From Comamonadaceae bacterium (GTDB taxonomy: Bacteria; Pseudomonadota; Gammaproteobacteria; Burkholderiales; Burkholderiaceae_C), in assembly GCA_947374105.1 (NCBI GenBank), contig CANCAO010000375.1, positions 1-21,808 on the forward strand: a DNA stretch of 21,808 nt, given 5' to 3'. The translations under genes and the position numbers were made by a program. The notes beneath the pieces are model-generated. The model was not told where the DNA came from and did no database searches. It saw nothing but the letters and a program-made list of their open reading frames with translations. Positions within the stretch are counted from its first letter, which is position 1. The number at the start of each line of letters is the position of its first letter. Below, in pieces: positions 8,038 through 14,949 of the stretch.

Positions 8038-9156
8038 ATGCATCTAGCTTGCTGTGGTGATATTGAAGCATTCAACCAAGATCGGTTGCGTGACCAGCAG
8101 TGGAGTTATAGATTCCCTGGTTCTGGTTGGATTACATGCCTGTATCGAATTGCTGATGAAATAGGGATTTCGGTTGCGTCAGGCGATGTGGCTATCGCAA
8201 ATGTGACTTCTAAGAAATGGGATGCCAAGGATGTTTACGTCATTCAGGATATGCGTTCGAGAGTGGCCACGAAGCTGCTGGATTTGGGAGCCCATCCATT
8301 TCTCATTACATGTTTGGAAGCGCCACTTTACGAGCCATTTTTTTATGACGAAATTGACCACATTGCAAATCATTTCAAGTTCAGCTTGGGATTCGGATTC
8401 TCAAATGAACAAAGAAGTTCCGTTATATCTAGGAAAAATATCCCATTTAGATTTCCTTCTTTCTATTTGAACGATATTCAAGAAATTCAGCCCTGGCAGG
8501 CCAGAAAAAAACTAGTGCTAGTTGCTTCGAACAAATACAGGTCTGACAAGCTATTCCTCCCTACCCCAGTGAGTCTGATGAGTATTCTTCGTCAACTAAA
8601 ATGGTGTGGAATACAAGTTATTTCTCCATCGTACAGGAAATCATTGGCCTTGTCTTTGCATGAGCGGCGACTTGAAGTCATCGAATACTTCTCGAAAAAA
8701 AATGAATTGGGATTGTATGGGGCAGGTTGGGATAATTTGAATGGACTTCCATCAGTCTGGAGCAGTAAACTAAAAAATGTTCTCAAAGACCAATACTTAG
8801 GTCGCTGCACTGACAAGTTAAAGACAATTGGAAGTTATAAATTTTCAATATGTTTCGAGAATATGGAGTCACCTGGATATATGACAGAAAAAATAGTTGA
8901 TTGTTTTGTTGCGGGATCTATTCCAATATATTGGGGTGCGCCTGACATTGCTAAACTCGTCCCCTGCGAATCATATATTGACATGCGGCATTTCGATTCC
9001 TTCGAGAAGCTTGAAATCTGTATTAATTCAATGACCGAACAGAAGGCGATGAAAATGCTAGAAGCAGGACAAGATTATTTGAAAACAACGTTCGGAATGC
9101 TACACAACTATGAGGGTTTTGCTCGTAATGTCATACTATTGACACAGGAAAAATAA
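8038..9156 (+). CDS. GT10 (alpha-1,3/4-fucosyltransferase-like) glycosyltransferase
   Basis: The C-terminal half carries the GT10 signature. Around residues 266-300 it reads FSICFENMESPGYMTEKIVD followed by CFVAGSIPIYWG, with the conserved E274, N275, E284 and K285 of the nucleotide-sugar site. A second family-like segment, VASNKYRS, is at 162-169. The 372-aa length suits the family. Known GT10 enzymes use GDP-fucose, and no GDP-fucose synthesis genes (gmd, fcl) are present here. Either the donor is made elsewhere or this enzyme uses another 6-deoxy sugar, possibly the CDP-linked product of the upstream genes. The gene is AT-rich and is preceded by 18 bases without a clear ribosome-binding site. 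The fold is a confident call; the donor is unknown. Confidence 0.85.
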   Translation: MHLACCGDIEAFNQDRLRDQQWSYRFPGSGWITCLYRIADEIGISVASGDVAIANVTSKKWDAKDVYVIQDMRSRVATKLLDLGAHPFLITCLEAPLYEPFFYDEIDHIANHFKFSLGFGFSNEQRSSVISRKNIPFRFPSFYLNDIQEIQPWQARKKLVLVASNKYRSDKLFLPTPVSLMSILRQLKWCGIQVISPSYRKSLALSLHERRLEVIEYFSKKNELGLYGAGWDNLNGLPSVWSSKLKNVLKDQYLGRCTDKLKTIGSYKFSICFENMESPGYMTEKIVDCFVAGSIPIYWGAPDIAKLVPCESYIDMRHFDSFEKLEICINSMTEQKAMKMLEAGQDYLKTTFGMLHNYEGFARNVILLTQEK

Positions 9157-9168
9157 GTCCTATTGAAT

Positions 9169-9203
9169 TTATCTTTTTTGTGTTAAATAAATATAATTTA
9201 TTT
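9169..9203 (+). promoter_or_regulatory. Candidate internal promoter with AT-only inverted repeat
   Basis: The 80-base gap between the GT10 gene and the first GT2 gene holds a perfect TATAAT at 9192-9197. A weak -35-like TTATCT sits 17 bases upstream at 9169-9174. TATAAT is embedded in a perfect inverted repeat, AAATAAAT (9185-9192), ATA, ATTTATTT (9196-9203). The repeat contains no G or C, so it is not a normal terminator. It could be a secondary promoter for the glycosyltransferases or a binding site for an H-NS-type protein. In such AT-rich DNA a chance TATAAT is quite possible. Confidence 0.35.
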
Positions 9204-9236
9204 TAATAAAAATGCTTGTATTCGGTGAGTGGTGAT

Positions 9237-10289
9237 ATGAATAAATACTATGAAAAGGCATCAGTAGAGATGCCGTTGGTTTGTGTTTGCATTCCAACTT
9301 ATAATTCGGAAGGCACTATACGCGAAACGCTCGAATCAATCCTAAATCAAACATATTCTAATCTGGTGGTGCATATTTCTGATAATGCCTCAACAGATAG
9401 CACTATTAAGATAGTTAATTCGATTGTTGATCAGCGTATACATATTCACCAAAACGATGTAAACGTCGGTGGTGAGGGCAATTTTACCCGTTGTATTAAA
9501 TTATCAACTGGAAAATATACAGTAATATTTCACGCTGATGATATTTATGAATGTGATATGGTGGCCAAGCAGGTTGATTTTTTGGAAAAAACACCAGAAG
9601 TTAGTGCTGTTTTTACAGAGGCATTAACTTTTGATTCTAAAGGATCAAAGTCTAATGTTATTGGTCGTCCTCCGGGCGATGCTAAGAAGGTCACTCGATT
9701 CAATTTTGTTGAATTACTTAAATCAACACTGTTGCATTCAAATTTTTTGGTTTGTCCAAGTGTAATGGTCCGTTCGGAAATATATATTGAAAAAATCCAA
9801 GAATGGGGGGATAGATCTTTCCGATCAAGTTCTGATGTCGATATGTGGTTTCAACTGGCGAAAATTAAGCCAATTGCTGTTATCGGGGAGCAATTGATGC
9901 GATATAGAATTAGTAGCAATCAATTTTCTGAAAAAATTCGAAATCGAACTGAACGTGCAGATTTCTTTCTGGTTTTGGATCATTATTTGGCTCAACCAGA
10001 AGTATGTCGGTTTTTAAGTAGCCAGGATTTACGTCACTATGAGTGGCTTGACCGTCACGATCGTGTCGCAAGGTCACTTAATCTGTTTGTGCAAGGTCGA
10101 TTTGCTGAAGTTCATGGTCTTCTGACGAATTTGATTTGTATGGATTCGATTTATGCTGCTACCGTTAGTCGTCGTGGACTAGTAACGCTTGCTAGCGGCC
10201 TTCTTTTACGATTTTTATTGTTGGTTGGAGCAACAAGAATTGGGATTAAAATTATTTTTTCCATAAAAAAAATCCGATGGAAATTTTAA
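9237..10289 (+). CDS. GT2 family glycosyltransferase (first of three)
   Basis: This 350-aa protein has a GT-A fold at its N-terminus. VCVCIPTYNSEGTIRETLES opens the nucleotide-binding strand, DNAS is at 49-52 and HADD at 99-102, giving the metal/UDP-binding acidic pair. I chose the ATG at 9237, preceded by GGTGAG at 9224-9229, rather than the TTG at 9216. The C-terminal half has no catalytic motif I recognise. The last 13 bases overlap the next GT2 gene, and an A8 run (10265-10272) lies just before the overlap. The enzyme probably adds one sugar to the lipid-linked O-unit on the cytoplasmic face of the inner membrane; donor and acceptor are not visible. Confidence 0.87.
   Translation: MNKYYEKASVEMPLVCVCIPTYNSEGTIRETLESILNQTYSNLVVHISDNASTDSTIKIVNSIVDQRIHIHQNDVNVGGEGNFTRCIKLSTGKYTVIFHADDIYECDMVAKQVDFLEKTPEVSAVFTEALTFDSKGSKSNVIGRPPGDAKKVTRFNFVELLKSTLLHSNFLVCPSVMVRSEIYIEKIQEWGDRSFRSSSDVDMWFQLAKIKPIAVIGEQLMRYRISSNQFSEKIRNRTERADFFLVLDHYLAQPEVCRFLSSQDLRHYEWLDRHDRVARSLNLFVQGRFAEVHGLLTNLICMDSIYAATVSRRGLVTLASGLLLRFLLLVGATRIGIKIIFSIKKIRWKF
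10265..10289 (+). other. A-rich gene junction with a slippery heptamer (possible -1 frameshift site)
   Basis: Read in the frame of the first GT2 gene, the bases at 10265-10271 form A_AAA_AAA, the classical -1 slippery heptamer. A -1 shift enters exactly the frame of the next GT2 gene, which is open from there through its ATG at 10277. The genes overlap by 13 bases (10277-10289). Simple reinitiation at the ATG would explain the arrangement equally well. No strong upstream Shine-Dalgarno stimulator was seen. Confidence 0.3.
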
Positions 10290-11098
10290 AGAAGCAATGT
10301 CCAGTAAGTGTAGTTATTCCGTGTTTCAATTGCGTAAACACAATTAGCCATGCGGTTATTTCAATTGCGATGCAAACGCAGATGCCAGCAGAGGTAATCC
10401 TGGTTGATGATGCCAGTATAGATGGCACATTAACGGTATTGCATGAACTGGAGGGGACCTATCCGGGGTGGGTAAAGGTGTTGTCATTGGAGAAAAATCG
10501 AGGTGCGGCGGGTGCACGTAATGCAGGATGGGCGGTGGCGGGTCAGCACTATATTGCCTTTCTGGATGCAGATGATGCCTGGCATCCACGTAAAATTGAA
10601 ATTCAGTATGCCTACATGTGTGCGCACCCTATGGTTACGATGACTGGTCACGGTCATCGTCTGCTTCATCAGGCGGGTGTGATTCCTGATTGGGGGGTGG
10701 GGCGGTGTGAGGCGCAACGTATTTCGAAGTGGGCGATGCTGCTATCAAACAAGTTTGTGACGCCCTCAGTCATGGTGAAGGGTGATGTTGCGTACCGCTT
10801 CGTCGAAAAACAGAGGCACATGGAAGACCACATGCTGTGGCTCCAAATTATTTGCAGCGGTGCTTCTGTTGTAAAGTTATCCATCGATTTGGCTGCGATC
10901 TACAAAGGGCCGTTTGGCATAACGGGTCTTAGTTCGCAGATGTGGTTAATGGAGTGTGGTGACTTAGGAAATTATTATCGCCTCTACCATACGAAGTTAA
11001 TAAATGAGCTGCAATTGACTATTCTCTGTACTTATTCATTAATTAAGTATGCTCGCAGGATTTTAATTTACTGGGGATATTTGCGATGGAAAAAATAG
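10277..11098 (+). CDS. GT2 family glycosyltransferase (second of three)
   Basis: The 273-aa protein begins with the standard GT2 strand (SVVIPCFNCVNTISHAVISI). It has VDDAS at 43-47, the KNRGAAGARNAGW segment at 73-85 and the DADD metal-binding motif at 97-100. It is compact for the family and lacks a long C-terminal extension. It overlaps the preceding GT2 by 13 bases and the following GT2 by 13 bases, so translation of the trio is probably coupled. It should transfer a sugar to the growing O-unit; the linkage is not predictable from sequence. An 8-base inverted repeat inside the gene (10637-10660) is probably coincidental. Confidence 0.88.
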   Translation: MEILKKQCPVSVVIPCFNCVNTISHAVISIAMQTQMPAEVILVDDASIDGTLTVLHELEGTYPGWVKVLSLEKNRGAAGARNAGWAVAGQHYIAFLDADDAWHPRKIEIQYAYMCAHPMVTMTGHGHRLLHQAGVIPDWGVGRCEAQRISKWAMLLSNKFVTPSVMVKGDVAYRFVEKQRHMEDHMLWLQIICSGASVVKLSIDLAAIYKGPFGITGLSSQMWLMECGDLGNYYRLYHTKLINELQLTILCTYSLIKYARRILIYWGYLRWKK

Positions 11099-11868
11099 AA
11101 TCTGTTGAGTCAACGGTTATTTCTATTTCAATAGTCAGTCATGTGCAGATGAACCTTGTTGTTCAGTTATTGGCTGATTTGGAGACCCACTGCAAGGATG
11201 TATCGATCGAGTTAATTCTTACGTTGAATATTGAGGAGTCATTGCCTTTTATTATGGATGGTTTTTCGTTTCCGATAAAAGTGGTACGTAACGCAACTCC
11301 TATGGGTTTTGCTGCAAATCATAATCAGGCTTTCAGCTATGCAACTGGGCGATTTTTCTGTGTACTAAATCCTGATATCCGTTTGGATAGAAATCCTTTC
11401 ATAGTCATGTCGATTTGCCTACTGGATCCATCGATAGGGGTTGTAGCACCTCTTGTTCTGGGGGCAGATGGTGGAATTGAAGACAGCGCTCGCCGGTTTC
11501 CTGGGCCATTCAAGATGATATGTAAAGCTTTTGGCTTGTGCAAGAGCCATGACTATGTGATTGATGAGAAATTGATTCGTCCTGATTGGGCCGGGGGGAT
11601 GTTTTTGTTGTTTCCGCGTAGTATTTTCGAGAAGCTGGGTGGGTTCGATCAGCGCTATTTCCTTTACTATGAGGACGTTGATATTTGTGCCCGATTGCGA
11701 TTGCTAGGCTACGATGTCGTAATATGCTCTGAAGCCAAGGTAACTCACTACGCTCAACGTAGTAGTCATCGAAGCTTTAGGTATTTTCGATGGCACATCG
11801 CAAGTATGATGCGTTTCTTCTTTTCGTCTACTTACTGGCGGCTTCAGCTTAGGAAGCTGAGAAAATAG
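11086..11868 (+). CDS. GT2 family glycosyltransferase, rhamnosyltransferase-like (third of three)
   Basis: This 260-aa protein resembles the WbbL/rhamnosyltransferase branch of GT2. It has NPD at 95-97 in place of the DxD, WAGGMFLLF at 168-176, a GGFDQRYFLYYEDVDIC segment around 185-201 with the catalytic-base region E196-D197-x-D199, and a C-terminal amphipathic/hydrophobic stretch after HYAQRSSHRSFRYF. Rhamnosyltransferase-like enzymes often act on 6-deoxy sugars, which suits a locus that makes 6-deoxy and dideoxy sugars, but donor choice is inference. The first strand (ISISIVSHVQMNLVVQLLAD) is slightly unusual, with SH instead of the common TYN or VNY. The start overlaps the upstream GT2 by 13 bases, and the acyltransferase gene starts one base after the stop. 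Confidence 0.87.
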   Translation: MEKIESVESTVISISIVSHVQMNLVVQLLADLETHCKDVSIELILTLNIEESLPFIMDGFSFPIKVVRNATPMGFAANHNQAFSYATGRFFCVLNPDIRLDRNPFIVMSICLLDPSIGVVAPLVLGADGGIEDSARRFPGPFKMICKAFGLCKSHDYVIDEKLIRPDWAGGMFLLFPRSIFEKLGGFDQRYFLYYEDVDICARLRLLGYDVVICSEAKVTHYAQRSSHRSFRYFRWHIASMMRFFFSSTYWRLQLRKLRK

Positions 11869-11869
11869 A

Positions 11870-12955
11870 GTGAAATATATATTGGAATATCATGGGCCAG
11901 TTTCGGTTGCTAATGCGCCTGATTTTCGACTGCAACAGAACAACTTCGATTTATTGAGATTCTTGTTGGCCTTTCTAGTGTTTCTAGTGCATGCCTATGT
12001 ATTATCCGGTGCTCGAGAGCTTTCGATCTTGGGCGATTTTCTCTCTTCAGAAATTGCCGTTAAATCTTTTTTTGTGGTGAGCGGGTTCCTGATTTTCATG
12101 AGCTACGAAAATTCGTCCGATTTGCGGGGCTACTTCGTAAAAAGAGCCAGACGAATTTATCCCGCTTATTTTTTTGTGATCATGACCTGCGCTGTTCTTG
12201 GCGGTGTCTTCAGTACATGCCTAGGCGAAAACTATTTTTCCGAAAAATTTCTTAAATACCTCGTTGTCAATCTTGTATTCCTAAATTTTTTGCAGCCAAC
12301 ATTGCCAGGCCTATTCACAGGTAATCTGTTCCAGGCAGTAGATGGTGCGCTGTGGACCTTGAAGGTTGAAGTCATGTTTTACTTTTTTGTCCCTCTGGCC
12401 GTGATGGCTTTTCGCAGATTTGGACGATTGTCGGTGATGGTAGCCCTATACATTTTCTCAGTAACATACTCAGTTCTTATGAGCACATTGGCAGATAAAA
12501 CCGGGGCCAGCTTGTATCTTGAGTTGCAGCGGCAATTGCCTGGGCAGCTTGCTTTTTTTGTGGCGGGTGGGGTTGGGTACTATTACTTTCATTTTTTCAA
12601 AAAATACGCGACGCTTTTACTTGCTTTGGCTGGTGCAGCGTTTGCCTTGCAAGGATGGCTTTATTGGGTTGCTATCCAGCCACTGGCACTGGGTGTTCTG
12701 GTTGTGTATTTTTCATGTGTAGCCCCTAGGCTTGGCAATTTTGGCAAATATGGCGATTTTTCTTATGGGATATACATCGTTCATTTCCCGATATTGCAAC
12801 TACTGATTTCTTATGATCTGTTCAGGGAGTCTCCGTGGGCTATGCTCTTCATCGCTTGTTTATTGGTAATAACAGTGGCATTTCTTCTTTGGCATCTTAT
12901 TGAGAAGCATTTTCTGCGCAAATCATCTTATTGCGTTGCAGTACCTCAAGGGTGA
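11870..12955 (+). CDS. Acyltransferase-3 family membrane protein (OafA-like O-acetylase)
   Basis: This 361-aa integral membrane protein has about ten hydrophobic helices. The first helix carries LLRFLLAFLVFLVHAYVLSG with the family's conserved R30 and H41 (the proposed catalytic histidine). KSFFVVSGFLI (65-75) and KRARRIYPAY (91-100) are the next family signatures. Proteins of this kind O-acetylate surface-glycan sugars, using acyl groups from the cytoplasm. The GTG start at 11870 follows the TAG of the GT2 gene by one base. It has no C-terminal SGNH domain, so it is the short form. It could modify the completed O-unit. It ends the AT-rich block, and GC content rises in the following gene. 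Confidence 0.88.
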   Translation: MKYILEYHGPVSVANAPDFRLQQNNFDLLRFLLAFLVFLVHAYVLSGARELSILGDFLSSEIAVKSFFVVSGFLIFMSYENSSDLRGYFVKRARRIYPAYFFVIMTCAVLGGVFSTCLGENYFSEKFLKYLVVNLVFLNFLQPTLPGLFTGNLFQAVDGALWTLKVEVMFYFFVPLAVMAFRRFGRLSVMVALYIFSVTYSVLMSTLADKTGASLYLELQRQLPGQLAFFVAGGVGYYYFHFFKKYATLLLALAGAAFALQGWLYWVAIQPLALGVLVVYFSCVAPRLGNFGKYGDFSYGIYIVHFPILQLLISYDLFRESPWAMLFIACLLVITVAFLLWHLIEKHFLRKSSYCVAVPQG

Positions 12956-12961
12956 TCAGCA

Positions 12962-13924
12962 ATGAATCTCTTGGTGACAGGTGCTAATGGTTTTTTGGGT
13001 AGTGCGTTATGCGCGACATTGTTCCGCGAAGGACACGCGGTAAGAGCAGTCGTACGTTTTAGGAGTACCCGGGGCGCGGTAGTTGAAACAGTGGGTGTTG
13101 GTTCAATAGGAGCGGAGACGAACTGGTTAGTAGTCCTTGAAGGTGTGGAGGTAGTGATACATCTTGCCGCCCGCGTACACGTCATGCATGACAAGACAGA
13201 TGATCCTTTGGCGGAATTCCGTGCGGCCAATGTCGAAGCTACCCTAAACTTGGCTCTCCAAGCTGCTGCAGTAGGGGTACGGCGGTTTGTGTTCATCAGT
13301 TCGGTCAAGGTTAATGGTGAAAGTACCTCACCCGGACGCGCGTTCACGGAAGTCGACCCGCCGAATCCACAAGATGCTTATGGCCAGAGCAAATATGAAG
13401 CGGAACAAGGTTTACGCCTAATTAGTGCTGATACGGGCATGGAAGTGGTCATCATCCGTCCACCTCTGGTTTATGGCCCTGGGGTAAAGGCCAACTTTGC
13501 TGCACTGATGCGAGCTGTGCAACGCGGCTGGCCTCTGCCCATGGGCACCATCACACACAACCGCCGCAGTTTGGTGGGGTTGGACAATCTGGTGGATTTG
13601 ATCATGACTTGTATCGTCCATCCCGCAGCGGCAAACCAGACCTTTTTGGCGAGTGATGGGGGTGATTTGTCTACTACCGCATTGGTGCGTAGCCTCGCGC
13701 GGGCTGCTGGGGTGTCTGCGTGCTTGTTACCGGTGCCTGTCTGGGTTTTGCGGATCGCAGCAGCCCTGCTGGGCAAAGGGGCTGCGGTACAGCGCCTGTG
13801 CGGCAGTTTGCAGGTGGATATTTCCAAGGCGAGAGATCTTTTGGGCTGGGTGCCACCGGTTTCGGTGGACGAGGGTTTGCGTCGGGCGGTTGCAAAGATG
13901 GGGAACAATGAAAAGACTATTTGA
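12962..13924 (+). CDS. NAD-dependent 4-keto sugar reductase/epimerase (WbpV/WreQ-like)
   Basis: This 320-aa extended SDR has GANGFLG at residues 7-13, the FISSVKVNGE active-site strand and Y140-xxx-K144. The KVNGE segment and the spacing resemble reductases of the WbpV/WreQ type, which reduce the 4-keto group of UDP-4-keto-6-deoxy-GlcNAc (or its lipid-linked form) to give N-acetylquinovosamine; closely related proteins give FucNAc. It is followed by a phosphoglycosyltransferase gene that overlaps it by 17 bases, and later by a WbpM-type 4,6-dehydratase. The three together form a complete route to a lipid-linked first sugar. Stereochemistry of the reduction cannot be read from sequence. GC content is higher than in the preceding block. 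Confidence 0.82.
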   Translation: MNLLVTGANGFLGSALCATLFREGHAVRAVVRFRSTRGAVVETVGVGSIGAETNWLVVLEGVEVVIHLAARVHVMHDKTDDPLAEFRAANVEATLNLALQAAAVGVRRFVFISSVKVNGESTSPGRAFTEVDPPNPQDAYGQSKYEAEQGLRLISADTGMEVVIIRPPLVYGPGVKANFAALMRAVQRGWPLPMGTITHNRRSLVGLDNLVDLIMTCIVHPAAANQTFLASDGGDLSTTALVRSLARAAGVSACLLPVPVWVLRIAAALLGKGAAVQRLCGSLQVDISKARDLLGWVPPVSVDEGLRRAVAKMGNNEKTI

Positions 13925-14468
13925 TTTGGTGTTGGCCGTTTGGGCGGGCATTTTTTTATTGATGCCCGTTCTGCTGCTGGCCTTAGCGGTGCGCTTGACT
14001 TCCAAAGGCCCTGCGCTGTATTGGTCTGATCGAGTAGGTCGCAATAATGTGATTTTTAAAATGCCAAAGTTTCGCACGATGCAAGTAGAAACACCGGTCT
14101 TGGCTACACATTTGCTTAGTAATCCAGGTGCTTATCTCACTCCAATTGGTGGTTTCTTACGCAAGAGTAGTTTGGACGAAATACCCCAGTTATGGAGCAT
14201 TCTCAAAGGTGATATGAGTTTTGTGGGTCCAAGACCAGCATTGTTCAATCAGAATGATCTGATTGTCTTGCGCACACAGTGTGGGGTGCATGAATTGGTG
14301 CCGGGCTTGACGGGTTGGGCGCAAATAAACGGACGTGATGAGTTGCTTATTCCTGAAAAGGTTAAGCTTGACGCCGAATATCTGAAGAAAAAATCCTTTA
14401 GATTAGATTTAAAAATTATAATTCTGACAGCAATCAAGGTTATCCAACGTGATAGTGTTTCTCATTAA
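13908..14468 (+). CDS. Initiating undecaprenyl-phosphate sugar-1-phosphate transferase (PglC/WreU-like)
   Basis: This small monotopic phosphoglycosyltransferase of 186 aa consists almost only of the catalytic domain. It has an N-terminal hydrophobic re-entrant segment (about 5-29), SKGPALYWSDRVGRN (32-46), KFRTM (54-58), SSLDEIPQL with the catalytic D90-E91 dyad, SFVGPRP (104-110) and PGLTGWAQINGRD (132-144). It would load the first sugar phosphate onto undecaprenyl phosphate. The open frame extends 85 codons upstream of 13908, but those residues do not look like the family. The ATG at 13908 has GGGGA just upstream and gives the standard MKRLFDLVLA N-terminus. It overlaps the reductase gene by 17 bases. 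The neighbours suggest QuiNAc or its 4-keto precursor as substrate. Confidence 0.9.
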   Translation: MKRLFDLVLAVWAGIFLLMPVLLLALAVRLTSKGPALYWSDRVGRNNVIFKMPKFRTMQVETPVLATHLLSNPGAYLTPIGGFLRKSSLDEIPQLWSILKGDMSFVGPRPALFNQNDLIVLRTQCGVHELVPGLTGWAQINGRDELLIPEKVKLDAEYLKKKSFRLDLKIIILTAIKVIQRDSVSH

Positions 14469-14536
14469 AAGGTAATTTTCCATCCGTAGAACACATTACG
14501 TACGCAAGAGTTTTTGTAAATTCCTAAAGGAGCATT

Positions 14537-14911
14537 ATGGTGAATCTCATTGACATTCAAGACCAAATTGAAAAACTGCAAAAGCAGGCAGACGAAATCA
14601 AAACACGAGAGTTTGACAAAACCATTGGAGAAATTCGCGCAAAGATGCAAGCGTTTGGCATTACCCTGAAAGATTTGCAGCTAGACAAGGCGCGCGGCAA
14701 ATCCAAGGCGACGAAGACGAGCAAGGTCGCAGCGGGCACAAAGCGGGTAGGCAAAGTTGCCAAAAAGAAATCAGAAACTACCGTAACCGTTGCGCCAAAA
14801 TTTCGTGGTCCTAATGGCGAAACATGGAGTGGCCGTGGTTTAACCCCACGTTGGCTGAGCACTCTGGTGGCTCAAGGTCAGGTCAAGGATGACTTTGCAA
14901 TCAAAGCTTAA
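14537..14911 (+). CDS. H-NS family nucleoid-associated protein
   Basis: The 124-aa protein has the two-part H-NS layout. An N-terminal coiled-coil dimerisation region (about 1-50, rich in E, K, Q) is followed by a lysine/alanine/threonine-rich linker (51-80) and the C-terminal DNA-binding motif FRGPNGETWSGRGLTPRWL at 89-107, with its minor-groove-binding SGRG loop. H-NS-type proteins bind and often silence AT-rich DNA. The gene has a strong ribosome-binding site (AAAGGAG, 14526-14532) and is set off by a 68-base gap upstream and a 38-base gap downstream. It lies between the initiating transferase and the dehydratase, next to the AT-rich glycosyltransferase block, so it could regulate the locus it sits in. 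The basic linker is longer than in enterobacterial H-NS. Confidence 0.92.
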   Translation: MVNLIDIQDQIEKLQKQADEIKTREFDKTIGEIRAKMQAFGITLKDLQLDKARGKSKATKTSKVAAGTKRVGKVAKKKSETTVTVAPKFRGPNGETWSGRGLTPRWLSTLVAQGQVKDDFAIKA

Positions 14912-14949
14912 GCTAAAAGTAATGCGCGCATAGACGTTCTGGGGGATGG

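Noticed and set aside
10637..10660. Eight-base inverted repeat (ACGATGAC ... GTCATCGT) as a terminator or regulatory hairpin.
   Set aside because: It lies in the middle of a GT2 coding region, has no T run, and encodes ordinary residues.
13653..13907. Longer N-terminus for the phosphoglycosyltransferase (85 extra residues).
   Set aside because: The residues are an out-of-frame reading of the reductase gene and resemble nothing in the family; the ATG at 13908 gives the standard start.
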